DNA of 64,000 bases from DATBLE01 sp046734335 (GTDB lineage: Bacteria; Actinomycetota; Thermoleophilia; Gaiellales; Gaiellaceae). Below, piece after piece: positions 41,505 through 50,900 of the stretch. The notes below the pieces were generated by a model. The model was not told where the DNA came from. It saw nothing but the letters and a program-made list of their open reading frames with translations, and ran no database searches. The stretch lies in NCBI GenBank assembly GCA_046734335.1, contig JBKPRA010000009.1:1-64000 (forward strand). The letters run 5' to 3'. Both the position numbers and the translations under genes were made by a program. The stretch's first letter is position 1. The number at the start of each line of letters is the position of its first letter.

Positions 41505-42842
41505 TCACAGGTCGCGCAGGAAGCTCGGCGGCTCCAGCGTCTCGTCGGCCTCGGTATCGCGTGGATGGACGGCGACCGGCCGCCGCGGCCTCCGCTCGCC
41601 GCCGAGCCCGGTGGCGACGACCGTCACCCAAACCTGGCCGTTGAGGCGATCGTCGATGGTCGCGCCGAAGATCAGATTGGTGTCGTCGACGGCGCCCTGG
41701 CGGACGACCTCGGCAGCCTCGTTCACCTCGAACAAGGAGAGGTCTTCGCCGCCGGCGATCGAGAGCAGGATCCCACGAGCGCCGCCGAGCTCCGTGTCGA
41801 TCAGCGGCGAGCGCAGCGCCCGCTCGGCCGCCTCGCGCGCGCGGTTCTCGCCCGTCGCGAAGCCGATCCCCATCAGCGCGTTGCCGCCGTCCTGCATGAC
41901 CGTTCGAACGTCGGCGAAGTCGAGGTTGATCAGTCCGGGCTGGGTGATGAGGTCTGTGATCCCCTGCACGCCCTGGCGGAGGACGTCGTCGGCGATCCGG
42001 AAGGCGTCCAGCATCGCGGTGTTCTTCTCGAGCACCTCGAGCAGGCGGTCGTTGGGGATGACGATCACCGTGTCGCAGGCTGCGCGGAGCGCATCGACGC
42101 CCGCCTCGGCCGCCGACCGGCGGCGCGTGCCCTCGAACCGGAACGGTGTAGTGACGATGCCGACGGCGAGGGCGCCGAGCTCGCGGGCGATCCGGGCGAC
42201 GACCGGAGCCGCGCCCGAGCCCGTCCCCCCGCCCTCGCCGGCGGCGACGAACACCATGTCCGAGCCCCGAAGCGCACGCTTGATCTGGTCGTAGGCCTCC
42301 TCGGCCGCTGCTCGGCCGATGTCCGGGTCCGCGCCAGAGCCGAGGCCTTCCGTCAGCTCGCGCCCGATGTGGATCTTCAGCGGCGCGTCGTTCATCTGGA
42401 GCTGCTGGATGTCCGTGTTGACGGCGACGAACTCGACGCCGGTGATCCCGGCGTCGATCATCCGGTCGATGGCGTTCAGCCCTGCGCCGCCGACGCCGGC
42501 CACGCGGATGACGGCGAGGTAGGCGGAGTCGGCGCGCGGCGCCTGCCACAGACGCGGCGGCTGCTCGGGCAGGGGGTCGACCAGGCGTGCCGCGGGCCGC
42601 TCCTCCTCCACGATCGCGCGCGGTGCAGGTGCAATCTCCGGCTCCGGGCGTGGCGCCTCGACGACCGGTTCCTCGGCCGCCGGAGGCAGCTCCGGCTCGG
42701 GCTGCTGCGGCTCGGGCTCCGGCTCGGGAGCGGGCTCGACCTGCGGCGCCTCCTGCAACTCGGCCTGGCGCTGGGCGGCCTCCGTCGCGCGGAAGAGCTC
42801 TGCGAGCGGTCCCTCACGCATGCTTGCGCGCTTGCGCGCCAT
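41505..42842 (-). CDS. ftsZ: FtsZ with long Pro/Glu-rich N-terminal extension
   Basis: 445 residues. Tubulin-like GTPase forming the division ring. GVGGAGLNAI (116-125), tubulin signature GEGGGTGSGAAP (202-213), T7 loop NLDFADVRTVM with the catalytic Asp, and C-terminal peptide LEPPSFLRDL similar to the FtsA/ZipA-binding tail. Residues 1-105 are unusual: MREGPLAELFRATEAAQRQA, then a Pro-Glu-rich stretch. ATG 42842 is supported by GGAGG 7-8 nt upstream. Its partner is parA, not the dcw cluster. Confidence 0.9.
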   Translation of the reverse strand: MARKRASMREGPLAELFRATEAAQRQAELQEAPQVEPAPEPEPEPQQPEPELPPAAEEPVVEAPRPEPEIAPAPRAIVEEERPAARLVDPLPEQPPRLWQAPRADSAYLAVIRVAGVGGAGLNAIDRMIDAGITGVEFVAVNTDIQQLQMNDAPLKIHIGRELTEGLGSGADPDIGRAAAEEAYDQIKRALRGSDMVFVAAGEGGGTGSGAAPVVARIARELGALAVGIVTTPFRFEGTRRRSAAEAGVDALRAACDTVIVIPNDRLLEVLEKNTAMLDAFRIADDVLRQGVQGITDLITQPGLINLDFADVRTVMQDGGNALMGIGFATGENRAREAAERALRSPLIDTELGGARGILLSIAGGEDLSLFEVNEAAEVVRQGAVDDTNLIFGATIDDRLNGQVWVTVVATGLGGERRPRRPVAVHPRDTEADETLEPPSFLRDL

Positions 42843-43584
42843 TGAGCACCTCCTTCGCCAGGTCGCGGTAGGCCTGCGCTGCCGACCCGGTGGGGTCGTA
42901 CTTGAGCACCGATGTCCCCTTCACGGGCGCCTCGGCGTAGCGGATGGTCTTGCGGATCCGGGTCTTGAACACGAGTTCGCCGAAGTTCTCTTCGAGGATC
43001 TCGAGCGCCTCGCGCGAGTGCAGCGTCCGGCTGTCGTACATCGTCGCGAGGATCCCCTCGATTCCGACCTCCGGATTCAGGTTCTCGCGGATCATGCTCA
43101 GCGTGTTCTCGAGCTGGACGAGGCCCCGGAGGGACAGATACTCGCACTGGACGGGCACGATCACCCCGTTGGACGCGACAAGCGCGTTGATCGTCAGCAG
43201 GCCCAGCGACGGCGGCGTGTCGATGACGACGAAGTCGTAGCGTTCGAGCACCGGCTGGAGCGCCTTCTCCAGAGAGCGCTCGCGGCCGATCATCGCGGAG
43301 AGCGCGAGCTCGGCGCCGGCCAGGTCGATCGAGGCGACCGCGAGGTCGACCTCGCCGTGGTGGATGATCTGCTCGATCGGGAGCCGGTGGACGAGCACGT
43401 CGTACATCGACCGCTCGATCGTGTCCGGGTTTAGGCCCTGGCTCATCGTCAGGTTGCCCTGCGGATCGAGATCGATCGCGAGCACCTTGTTCCCCTCCTC
43501 GGCGAACGCGACGGCGAGGTTCAGCGTCGAGGTCGTCTTCGCCACTCCGCCCTTCTGGTTGGCGAGTGCGATGACCCTTCCCAC
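42814..43584 (-). CDS. parA: ParA/Soj-family ATPase
   Basis: 256 residues. Deviant Walker A NQKGGVAKTTSTLNL with the signature Lys, IDLDPQGNLT, VVIDTPPSLGLLTINAL and TMYDSRTLHS. Positions DNA or protein cargo through ATP-dependent dimerisation. No parB or parS is visible. It overlaps ftsZ by 29 bp, so the cargo may be the division machinery. GTG 43584 has AAAGGAG upstream. Confidence 0.92.
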   Translation of the reverse strand: MGRVIALANQKGGVAKTTSTLNLAVAFAEEGNKVLAIDLDPQGNLTMSQGLNPDTIERSMYDVLVHRLPIEQIIHHGEVDLAVASIDLAGAELALSAMIGRERSLEKALQPVLERYDFVVIDTPPSLGLLTINALVASNGVIVPVQCEYLSLRGLVQLENTLSMIRENLNPEVGIEGILATMYDSRTLHSREALEILEENFGELVFKTRIRKTIRYAEAPVKGTSVLKYDPTGSAAQAYRDLAKEVLNGAQARKHA

Positions 43585-43673
43585 GGTTGCTCCTTTAGAG
43601 GTGGTCGCCCGGCGCTGCGGGCGCGCGATGTCCTGTAGGGCCGACATGGTGCCGGGCCGTCTTTCGGCTCAGG

Positions 43674-43991
43674 CTAGCAGAGTCCTGCTGGAATTCCGCT
43701 CGGCGTTTTCCGACCGGCTGCGCGTCGTTTCCGGCAAGCTGCGGGTCGTTTTCGGCGGGCTGCGGGTGGTTTCCGGCGGGCTGAAGGTCGTTTCCGGCGG
43801 CAGAGCAGGTTCCGGCAGCGGTCCACTGCGTCGATCGCCTCGTTCGGGACCGGGTGCTCGGCCCGCGCCCAGGCATCCGCCTCCGTGAGCAGGGCCTGCA
43901 GCTCGGCGAGCAGGTCGGCCGGCGCCGCACGCCGGCGGTCGAGCGCCTCGATCCGCTCCAACCGCGCCAACAGGCGCCTCGCCTCCTCCAT
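43674..43991 (-). CDS. Small helical protein with Arg/Lys-rich repeat tail
   Basis: 105 residues. Residues 1-62 form an amphipathic, coiled-coil-like domain (EEARRLLARLERIEALDRRR, LLAELQALLTEADAWARAEH). The tail consists of near-identical 7-residue units (ARRKPPA, ARRKRPA, ACRKRRA, AGRKTPS) encoded by 21-bp DNA repeats. The basic tail suggests nucleic-acid binding. TACGGT on the minus strand is 6 nt before ATG 43991. It lies upstream of parA in the same direction. Confidence 0.7.
   Translation of the reverse strand: MEEARRLLARLERIEALDRRRAAPADLLAELQALLTEADAWARAEHPVPNEAIDAVDRCRNLLCRRKRPSARRKPPAARRKRPAACRKRRAAGRKTPSGIPAGLC
43715..43805 (-). repeat. 21-bp tandem repeat, about four copies
   Basis: Units of the type GGTCGTTTTCGGCGGGCTGCG (+ strand) repeat with a 21-bp period and a few substitutions. 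They encode the basic 7-residue tail units of the surrounding gene. Confidence 0.75.
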
Positions 43992-44048
43992 GCCCCGACC
44001 GTAGCCGGACGGGACACGACGGACCGTGTTGACTTCGTGCCGACTTCG

Positions 44049-45227
44049 TTACGCCGCGCTGGCCCAGGCGGAGAAGAAGCCCGCAGGGCGCGCACGCAAC
44101 CCGAGCAGAGCCTCGTCGAGGGAGGCGAGGAGCCGCGTCCGGTCCTCGGCGAGGACGGTCTCGACGAAGATCCGCCGAACGGTGTCGGCGGTTTCCGCAT
44201 CCGCCCCGGCGCCTCGTGCCAGCCCCAGCAGCCTTTCGACCCGCGCACGGTTCTCGGGCTCGGCGGTGTCGCCGATCAGGACGGCGGCACGCATCACCGC
44301 CGCCCAGAGCCCGTCCGCGCCGCCCAGAAGCGCGGCAAGCGCCTCCCGCAGGCGCTCCGAGCGGAGCGGCTCGGACTCGAACAGCGAGAGCTCCCACCGT
44401 TCGAGCGCCTCACCGAGCTCGGCGTCCTGCTCCGAGCCCGGCAGCCTGGCAAGCACATCGCCGGCGAGCCTCCCGCGCCACGGATCGAGCCGGGTCGGCT
44501 CACCGGCGGGCTGGGTCGCCGCGATCCCGAGCAGCGGCCGCGGCTCGAGCGGGTGGCGGTCGAGCCGCTCGCTGACGAGCAGCCCCGAAGCGACTGCCGC
44601 ACCCGTGGCCAGCCGGATAGCGGTGACCGCGTCGGCAAACTCTGCGGGAGCGTCAGGGAGGGTCAGCTCGCCCGCAGAGAGGTTGCGCTCGAACGCCAGA
44701 GAGCCGTTCTGATCCGGGTCCGCGCCGTCGACGCGCTCGACCCGGACACCGCGGGCCAGCTCAACCGTGCCGCCGACCGACAGGCCGACGAGCGGCGCGG
44801 CGGCCGCGTAGCGCCGGTCGGCGCCGAAGAGCGAGCGCTCCAGGTCGCCGTAGACTCGGTCGAACGCGCCGTCGTCCCAGTCGAAGCCGCCGCAAGCCTC
44901 GGCGGTCGAGACGAGCAGCGGCAGCAGGATTGCGTCCAGAAGCGTCCGGTCGGCGGTCGGTCCGTCGGCGGCGCCGCGCGTGAAGATGGCCGCCGCCGGC
45001 TCGCGACGCAGCTCGGTGAGCGCGATCCGCGCGTCCGGGAGTTGCGAGAGGACGCGAATCCGCTCCTCGAGATGGTCACGCACGAGCGGCCGGTACTCGT
45101 ACAGCCCGCCGCGTTCGTCGACCACGAACGGGATCTCGCCTTGCTCGGCTTCAGGGGCGATCCGCGCGAAGGCCGCGAGGCAGAAGCCGCGAAGGGCCTG
45201 GTAGAGGTGCGGGACAGCCGGCGCCAT
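44049..45227 (-). CDS. Large protein of unknown function
   Basis: 392 residues, unrecognised. Ala/Leu/Arg-rich, mostly helical, no signal peptide or membrane helix. Readable segments: GEIPFVVDERGGLYEYRPLV near the N-terminus, EACGGFDWDDGAFDRVYGDL centrally, ARVERLLGLARGAGADAETA near the C-terminus. The composition is that of a real actinobacterial gene. It lies upstream of the repeat-tail gene on the same strand, 57 nt away. Confidence 0.7.
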   Translation of the reverse strand: MAPAVPHLYQALRGFCLAAFARIAPEAEQGEIPFVVDERGGLYEYRPLVRDHLEERIRVLSQLPDARIALTELRREPAAAIFTRGAADGPTADRTLLDAILLPLLVSTAEACGGFDWDDGAFDRVYGDLERSLFGADRRYAAAAPLVGLSVGGTVELARGVRVERVDGADPDQNGSLAFERNLSAGELTLPDAPAEFADAVTAIRLATGAAVASGLLVSERLDRHPLEPRPLLGIAATQPAGEPTRLDPWRGRLAGDVLARLPGSEQDAELGEALERWELSLFESEPLRSERLREALAALLGGADGLWAAVMRAAVLIGDTAEPENRARVERLLGLARGAGADAETADTVRRIFVETVLAEDRTRLLASLDEALLGLRARPAGFFSAWASAA

Positions 45228-45437
45228 GTCGCTGTGTTCTGCCGCCGATCTCGATCACCTTCGCCGAACCGCCCTCGGGGGCCGCGGGCACCCTGAGCCG
45301 GATCGATCGCCACATCCTTCGAGCGCGCGGTCGTACAGGCGGGATCCGTAGGACGGCGACGTTCGTCCGTCTAGGTCACCGTCGAGTCGTTCGGCTAGCC
45401 GATCCCGAAGCCGGTCGGCGAGCGTCCACACCGGCGA
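45228..45437. other. Intergenic region, nothing identified
   Basis: 210 bp between co-directional genes, with no credible frame, hairpin or promoter beyond weak matches. Confidence 0.4.
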
Positions 45438-46172
45438 TCAGCGCTGGCAGCCTGGGCACCAGTAGGCGATCCGGTTGGCGTCGCCCTGGCCGCGGGAGGC
45501 TATCCGCCCAGCGCAGCGAGGGCATGGCCTTCCCACGCGTCGGTACACGCGGTTGACGTGGCGCCGGCCCTCGAGCGAGCCGCGCATCTGACGCGTCGCG
45601 GCCTCGAGCACGGCGCGAAGCTCCTCGTCCCTCGTCTCGGCGAGTCGGCGCCACGGCGAGAGCTCGACCGCCCAGAGCGCCTCCGCCTTCCACTTGTTGC
45701 CGATTCCGGCGACGAGGCGCTGGTCGAGCAGCGCGTCGCCGGTGGCTCGGCCCTGATCGCCCGCGCGGATGTTCGTGACCATGCGGTCGAGATCCGGGTC
45801 GTCGGCGAGGATGTCGGGGCCAAGCCGCCCAACCGCCCGCCGGTGCAGCTCGAGCACCGGGCCGTTCCACTGGACGCCCTCGTAGCGAGAGCCGCGGAGG
45901 ACGAGCCAAGGCCGGCCGCGCCGCGTGGCACCGCGCGGAACGAGAGTCCAGCGGCCGGTCATCCGCAGGTGGCTACGCAGCACGATGCCTCCGTCGAAGG
46001 TGAGTAACAGGTTCTTGCCGACCGCCTCGACGGAGAGGAGGCGCCGCCCGTGGAGCCGTTCGGCGATCCGCCCCACCTGGGCGCGTGGATTTGGAGTCTC
46101 GACCTCGACCCGCTCGCCGACGAGTGGCTGCAGACGGCGGGCGGCCCGATGAAGTGCATCGCCTTCTGGCAT
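45438..46172 (-). CDS. DNA glycosylase/AP lyase, Fpg/Nei family
   Basis: 244 residues. MPEGDALHRAARRLQPLVGE carries the catalytic Pro2 and Glu3. LRSHLRMTGRW, GIGNKWKAEALW (H2TH) and a C-terminal zinc finger (CPRC...CPGC) follow. It excises oxidised bases. The MPEGD start and the absence of Fpg-specific residues favour the Nei/endonuclease VIII type. ATG 46172 is required by chemistry and lies 8 nt after TATCGT. Confidence 0.9.
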   Translation of the reverse strand: MPEGDALHRAARRLQPLVGERVEVETPNPRAQVGRIAERLHGRRLLSVEAVGKNLLLTFDGGIVLRSHLRMTGRWTLVPRGATRRGRPWLVLRGSRYEGVQWNGPVLELHRRAVGRLGPDILADDPDLDRMVTNIRAGDQGRATGDALLDQRLVAGIGNKWKAEALWAVELSPWRRLAETRDEELRAVLEAATRQMRGSLEGRRHVNRVYRRVGRPCPRCAGRIASRGQGDANRIAYWCPGCQR

Positions 46173-46191
46173 CGGGTAGCACGATAGGAGC

Positions 46192-46611
46192 ATGAATTCG
46201 CGTGCGGCAGCAGCGGGAGTGGCGGCGGCGCTCGTCTGGGCAGCGGCCGAGCCGCTCGATCAGCGGATCTTTCGCTCCGACTACTCGGACATCGCGCTGC
46301 TCGGCAAGGCGGTCTCCGGGCGCCACTGGCGGCCGATCGGCCTGGCGATGCACGCACTCAACGGCGCTGCGTTCGGTCTTGCCTTCGACCTCGTCCGGCG
46401 GAGGACGGACGCGAAGGCGGTCACGCTCGCGGTCGGGGCGGCGGTCGCAGAGAACGCCGCGCTCTGGCCGCTGTGCGCGCTCGTCGACCGGTACCACCCG
46501 GCGCGTGGGGAGCGCGGCCTGCCTCCGCTCGCACGCAACGGCCGCGCGTTCGCGCAGGCGACGTGGCGGCACGCGCTCTTCGGCGCGGTTCTCGGCGTGC
46601 TCGCCCGCTAG
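46192..46611 (+). CDS. Small membrane protein of unknown function
   Basis: 139 residues with about three weak membrane helices (AAAAGVAAALVWAAAEPLDQ, IGLAMHALNGAAFGLAFDLV, TWRHALFGAVLGVLA). No family is assigned. Divergent from the glycosylase gene with 19 bp between. Its end overlaps the LLM oxidoreductase stop by 4 bp on the opposite strand. Confidence 0.65.
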   Translation: MNSRAAAAGVAAALVWAAAEPLDQRIFRSDYSDIALLGKAVSGRHWRPIGLAMHALNGAAFGLAFDLVRRRTDAKAVTLAVGAAVAENAALWPLCALVDRYHPARGERGLPPLARNGRAFAQATWRHALFGAVLGVLAR

Positions 46612-47414
46612 CCGGGCGGCCCCTGCCGGACGAGCGCGAGCATCTCCTCGGGGCTTCCGCGCTCGTCGTGAACGTTTTCCAGCCACCAGGTCGCCCCTGC
46701 CTCTGCATAGCCGACCGGATCGACCTGGTCCGCGTGGCCCATGACGGCGACGTCGAAGCCGTCCAGATCGCCGCGCGCCGCGCGCACGGCGGCGAGCCCG
46801 CGCTCGACGTCGCCTGGCGTCTTGCTCATGCCCTCCTGGTTCGTCGTGTCCGCGGCCCAGCCGTCGAAGCGGGCTGCCCGATGCAGGGCTCGCGTGCTGT
46901 TGCCCCCGATCCAGATCGGCAGTCGAGTCTGCACCGGCCGGGGCGCGAGTTTCACCCTCTCGACCGTGTAGTGACGGCCGTGGTGATCGACCTGTTCGCC
47001 GGACCAGAGCCGGCGAAGCAGCTCCAGGCCCTCGTCCAGCCGATCCGCCCGCGTGCGCGCGTCCGCGTCCTCGCCGAAAGCAGTGAACTCCGACTCGATC
47101 CCGCCGATGCCGGCACCAAAGATGACACGGCCGCCGCTGAGCACGTCGAGGGTCGCCACCTGGTGGGCGAGCACGTGCGGCCGGCGCCGTGGAACCGGCG
47201 TGACGTTCGTCCCGAGCAGCAGCGAGGAGGTCCGGGCGGCGACGGCGGCAAGCGTCACCCAGGGATCGGCCGCGGGCGGGCCCCAGACAAAGCCGAGGTG
47301 ATCCCAGACGAGCAGCGCCTCCCAGCCCGCTGCCTCGGCCTCCTGACCGAGCTCGAGGACGGTGCAAGGGTCGGAGTAGGAACCGATGTTGGCGACGCAG
47401 AGCCCGTGGCGCAC
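46608..47414 (-). CDS. LLM-class F420/FMN-dependent oxidoreductase
   Basis: 268 residues, luciferase-like barrel. EALLVWDHLGFVWGPPAADP, LLGTNVTPVPRRRPHVLAHQ, LSGGRVIFGAGIGGIESEF and PIWIGGNSTRALHRAARFDG are typical of F420-dependent members. Substrate is unknown. GTG 47414 is 6 nt after TAGAGT, within a palindrome shared with the next gene. Confidence 0.88.
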   Translation of the reverse strand: MRHGLCVANIGSYSDPCTVLELGQEAEAAGWEALLVWDHLGFVWGPPAADPWVTLAAVAARTSSLLLGTNVTPVPRRRPHVLAHQVATLDVLSGGRVIFGAGIGGIESEFTAFGEDADARTRADRLDEGLELLRRLWSGEQVDHHGRHYTVERVKLAPRPVQTRLPIWIGGNSTRALHRAARFDGWAADTTNQEGMSKTPGDVERGLAAVRAARGDLDGFDVAVMGHADQVDPVGYAEAGATWWLENVHDERGSPEEMLALVRQGPPG

Positions 47415-47420
47415 CGTCGC

Positions 47421-47430
47421 ACTCTAGAGT
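47421..47430. promoter_or_regulatory. Palindromic bidirectional -10 box
   Basis: ACTCTAGAGT supplies TAGAGT to both strands. The distance to GTG 47437 is 6 nt and to GTG 47414 is 6 nt. The gap between the two divergent genes is only 22 bp. Confidence 0.65.
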
Positions 47431-47436
47431 GGCGAC

Positions 47437-47937
47437 GTGCCGACCAACTACGAGCGCACGTTCGAGGCGCGGCCGGACGTCTACGCGGCGTGGCGCGAGC
47501 TCCTCGGCGCGATCAAGGCGAACATGGATCCGCGCCGCTACGAGCTCGCGACGCTCGCCGCCGCCCGGCAGCTGCGATCGAGCTACTGCTCCCTTGCCCA
47601 CGGCAAGGTGCTGATCGAGGAGTTCGGCGAGCCTGTGCTCCAGATCGCGACCGACCGGAGCTCCGCTGGGCTGCCCGAGGTCGACCTGGCCGTGATGGAT
47701 CTCGCCGAGCGCGTGGCCGATGATGCGACGGCGATCGACGACGCTGACCTACAGCGGCTCCGCGACCTCGGCCTGTCGGACGAGGAGATCATGGACGTGG
47801 TTCTCACTGCCGCCGTTCGAAGCTTCTGGACGAAGACTCTCGACGCGCTCGGTGTTCGGCCGGACGCGAGCTACCGCGAGCTCGAGCCGCAGCTCCGCGA
47901 AGTGCTGGTCGTCGGTCGCCCGATCGCCGAGTCCTAG
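47437..47937 (+). CDS. AhpD/carboxymuconolactone decarboxylase-like protein
   Basis: 166 residues, CMD/AhpD helical fold. YELATLAAARQLRSSYCSLAHGKVL keeps one Cys (C51) and the His (H55) of the AhpD CxxC-x-x-H motif; the first Cys is Ser. SDEEIMDVVLTAAVRSFWTK follows. It may be a peroxidase-like or decarboxylase-like enzyme with altered thiol chemistry. The stop overlaps the lhr stop on the other strand. Confidence 0.83.
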   Translation: MPTNYERTFEARPDVYAAWRELLGAIKANMDPRRYELATLAAARQLRSSYCSLAHGKVLIEEFGEPVLQIATDRSSAGLPEVDLAVMDLAERVADDATAIDDADLQRLRDLGLSDEEIMDVVLTAAVRSFWTKTLDALGVRPDASYRELEPQLREVLVVGRPIAES

Positions 47938-50900
47938 GGTCGGAGCACGGCCCGGCGAGGGCCGGCGAGGAAGCCGGCCTCGACCAGCAGCGGTAGAGCC
48001 TCGCTCTCCGAAACCGGCTTGCCATCGAAGCGCTCGACCGCCAGCCGCTTGCGGCCGAAGCGGCGCGCGTGATCGACCAGAGCCGAAAAGGCGACACGAA
48101 GCCACTCCGGGTAGGGGTCCTGGAGCGGGACCATCGACTTTCCGCCCCGCTCGACGAACAGAGCCGGCCGCCCGCCGAGGAGAACGACATGGGCGCCGGC
48201 GACGCGGGCCGCCCGCGCGCCCGCACGCCTCGGCCAGGGGAGAACTGCCCCGTACGGCTGCGCCGGATCGGCGGCCGCGAGCACCAGCGGCTCGAGCTCG
48301 TCGTCGTCGCGTGGCCGGAGCTCCCGCACCCGTTCGACCGCGCCGCCGAGCGCGAACTGCGCGCCTCCCAGCCCTTCCACGAAGTAGCCGCGCCGGCACA
48401 GACCAAGGGTCTCCAGCGCCTTCAGCTCGCCGTAGACGGCGCCGTAGCCGCCGGCGATTCCTTCGCCGCGGACGCCGTCGCGGGTGACGATCCCCTGCCG
48501 CTCGAGCAGCAGCTCGGCCAGCGCGCGCCGGTCCTGCTCGCCGGCGAAGAGACGCTCGGCCAGAGACCACCGACCCTGGGTAGCCGTGACACCCGTCGCC
48601 CGCGTGCGCGAGAACCGGCGAGGCCGCCGTTCCGGCCTCGGGATGCCATACCGTCGGCCCGCGCGCAGGGGCTGCCAGGCGTCGTTCGTCACCTCGCCGG
48701 CCCAGACCAGATCCCAGAGGACGGGCAGAGCCGTCTCGGCCTCGAGCCCCGTGGCGGCGAGCAGGTCGAACCAGAACTCGGCGCTCGAGCTCAGCACCGT
48801 CCGGATGGTGTCGTGCGCCCCGCCTTGGGGGACCGGAGCTGCGGAGGGGCGTCCGAGGACGGCGGCGTCCTCGCGGAAGAACAGCGCAACCCGGTCGAGC
48901 CCCGCCCCGACCCAGACGACCTCACCGGTGGCGCAGAGCTGGTCGAGCAGCTCGGGCCGGTAGCCGGGCACGCGCCGCGGGAGCACCTCCGATTCCCACA
49001 GCGACACCGGCAACGACAGCGCCTGGAGCGGGACGATCGCCTCGCGCAGGTTCGCGCGCCTGTCGATCCCGTGCCACGAGGGCAGGAAGCGGCCGAGCGT
49101 CGCCTGCTCGGCCGGTTCCACTTCCTTGCGCAGGGCGGCGAGCGACGCGCGGCGAAGACGACGGAGGACGTCGGGGTCGCACCACTCGCGCTCGGTGCCT
49201 CCCGGCCGCAGCTCGCCACGGACGAGCTTCTCCTCCCGCTCGAGCACCCTGAGCTCGGGCTCCACGTCACGACCGAAGCGCTCGTTCGCCTCGGCAGTGG
49301 TGAACGGCCCGCGCGAGCGTGCGAAGCGCGCAACGAGCGACCGCAGGGGTTCTTCCCCGCTCTCGAGGAAGACGTCGGGCAGGCCGCCGGGCGGCATCGC
49401 GCCGAGGGCGTCGCGGTAGCGACCGGCGTCCTCCGCGGCGATCAGCCGCTCGTCGCCCCCGACGCGGACAATCACTGCCCGCCTCTCGCGTATTAGAAAA
49501 TCTGCAAATTCCATAACAAACTCACCACTGCGCAAATCTCCGCATCTTCTCAAGAGATCATGCAATTCGTCCGGTGTGCGTGGTTCGCCGCGCAAATACC
49601 CCTCGACCTCCTCGAGCGCTCCCGGGTCGATCAGGTCGCGCAGCTCTTCCTGCCCGAGCAACTCGCGAAGCAGGTCGCGGTCGAGCGAAAGCGCCTGTGC
49701 CCGGCGTTCCGCCGGCGGCGTGTCGTCCTCGTACATGTACGTGGCGACGTAGTCGAAGAGCAGCGAGGCCGAGTACGGCGAGGCGGAGGGTGTCTCGACG
49801 TCGACCACGTCGATCGTGCGGGAGCGCAGCGCGCGCAACAGCCGCTGGAGCGCCGGTAGGTCGAAGACGTCCTGGAGGCATTCGCGATAGGTCTCGAGCA
49901 CGATCGGAAACGCGGGGTACCGGCGTGCCACCTGGAGGAGCGACTGGGCCTTGAGCCGCTGCTGCCAGAGCGGCGTCCGCTCGCCCGGCCGGCGGCGCGG
50001 GATGAGGAGTGCCCGGCCGGCGTTCTCGCGGAAGCGCGAGCCGAACAGCGCCGACTGGCCGACCTCTGCGACGACGAGGTCCTCGAGCTCGTCCGGGTCG
50101 GGGACGAGCTCCTCGGTCGGAGGCGGCACGTCTGCGTCGGGCAGGTGGAAGGCGATGCCGTCGTCCGACCAGATGAACTGCGCCTCGAGGCCGATCGTGT
50201 CGCGGAGCCGCGCGCCCGCCGCCATCGCCCACGGCGCGTGCACCCGCGCGCCGAACGGGGTGAGGATGCAGACCCGCCAGTCGCCGATCTCGTCCCGGAA
50301 GCGTTCGACCACGATCGTCTTGTCGCTCGGAACGGCTCCCGTGACGGCTTCCTGCTCGTGGAGAAAGACGAGCAGGTTGGAGGCCGCACGCTCGTCCAAC
50401 ATGTGACGTTCCCGCAACCGCTTCAGTGCTTCCTCCTGCGACAGCGCCGACAGCTCTCGCGAGGCACGGCCGATCTGTTCGCCGAGCTCGTACGGCCTCC
50501 CCACGCCCTCGCCCTTCCAGAACGGAACCGCCCCGGGGACGCCCGGCGCCGGCGTGACGAGCACGCGGTCGCGGGTGATCTCCTCGATCCGCCACGTCGA
50601 GGCACCGAGCAGGAAGGTCTGGCCGGCGCGGGCCTCGTACACCATCTCCTCGTCGAGCTCGCCCACCCGGCCGCCGCCGTCGACGAGGTGGACGCCGAAC
50701 AGGCCACGGTCGGGGATGGTGCCGGCGTTGGTGACCGCCAGCCGTCTGGCGCCGTCCCGGCCGCGGATCGTGCCACCGGTGCGATCCCAGACGATCCTCG
50801 GACGCAGCTCCGCGAACTCGTCGGACGGATAGCGCCCTGAGAGCATGTCGAGGACGTTCTCGAACTGGGCGCGGGAGAGGTCGGCGAACGGATACGCGCC

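Noticed and set aside
43715..43805. CRISPR array
   Set aside because: The 21-bp units are contiguous without spacers and are in-frame coding repeats.
46185..46191. GGAGC as ribosome site for ATG 46192
   Set aside because: Only 1-2 nt separate it from the start codon, too close to work; a TAGCAC -10-like hexamer is an equally weak alternative, so no promoter was called.
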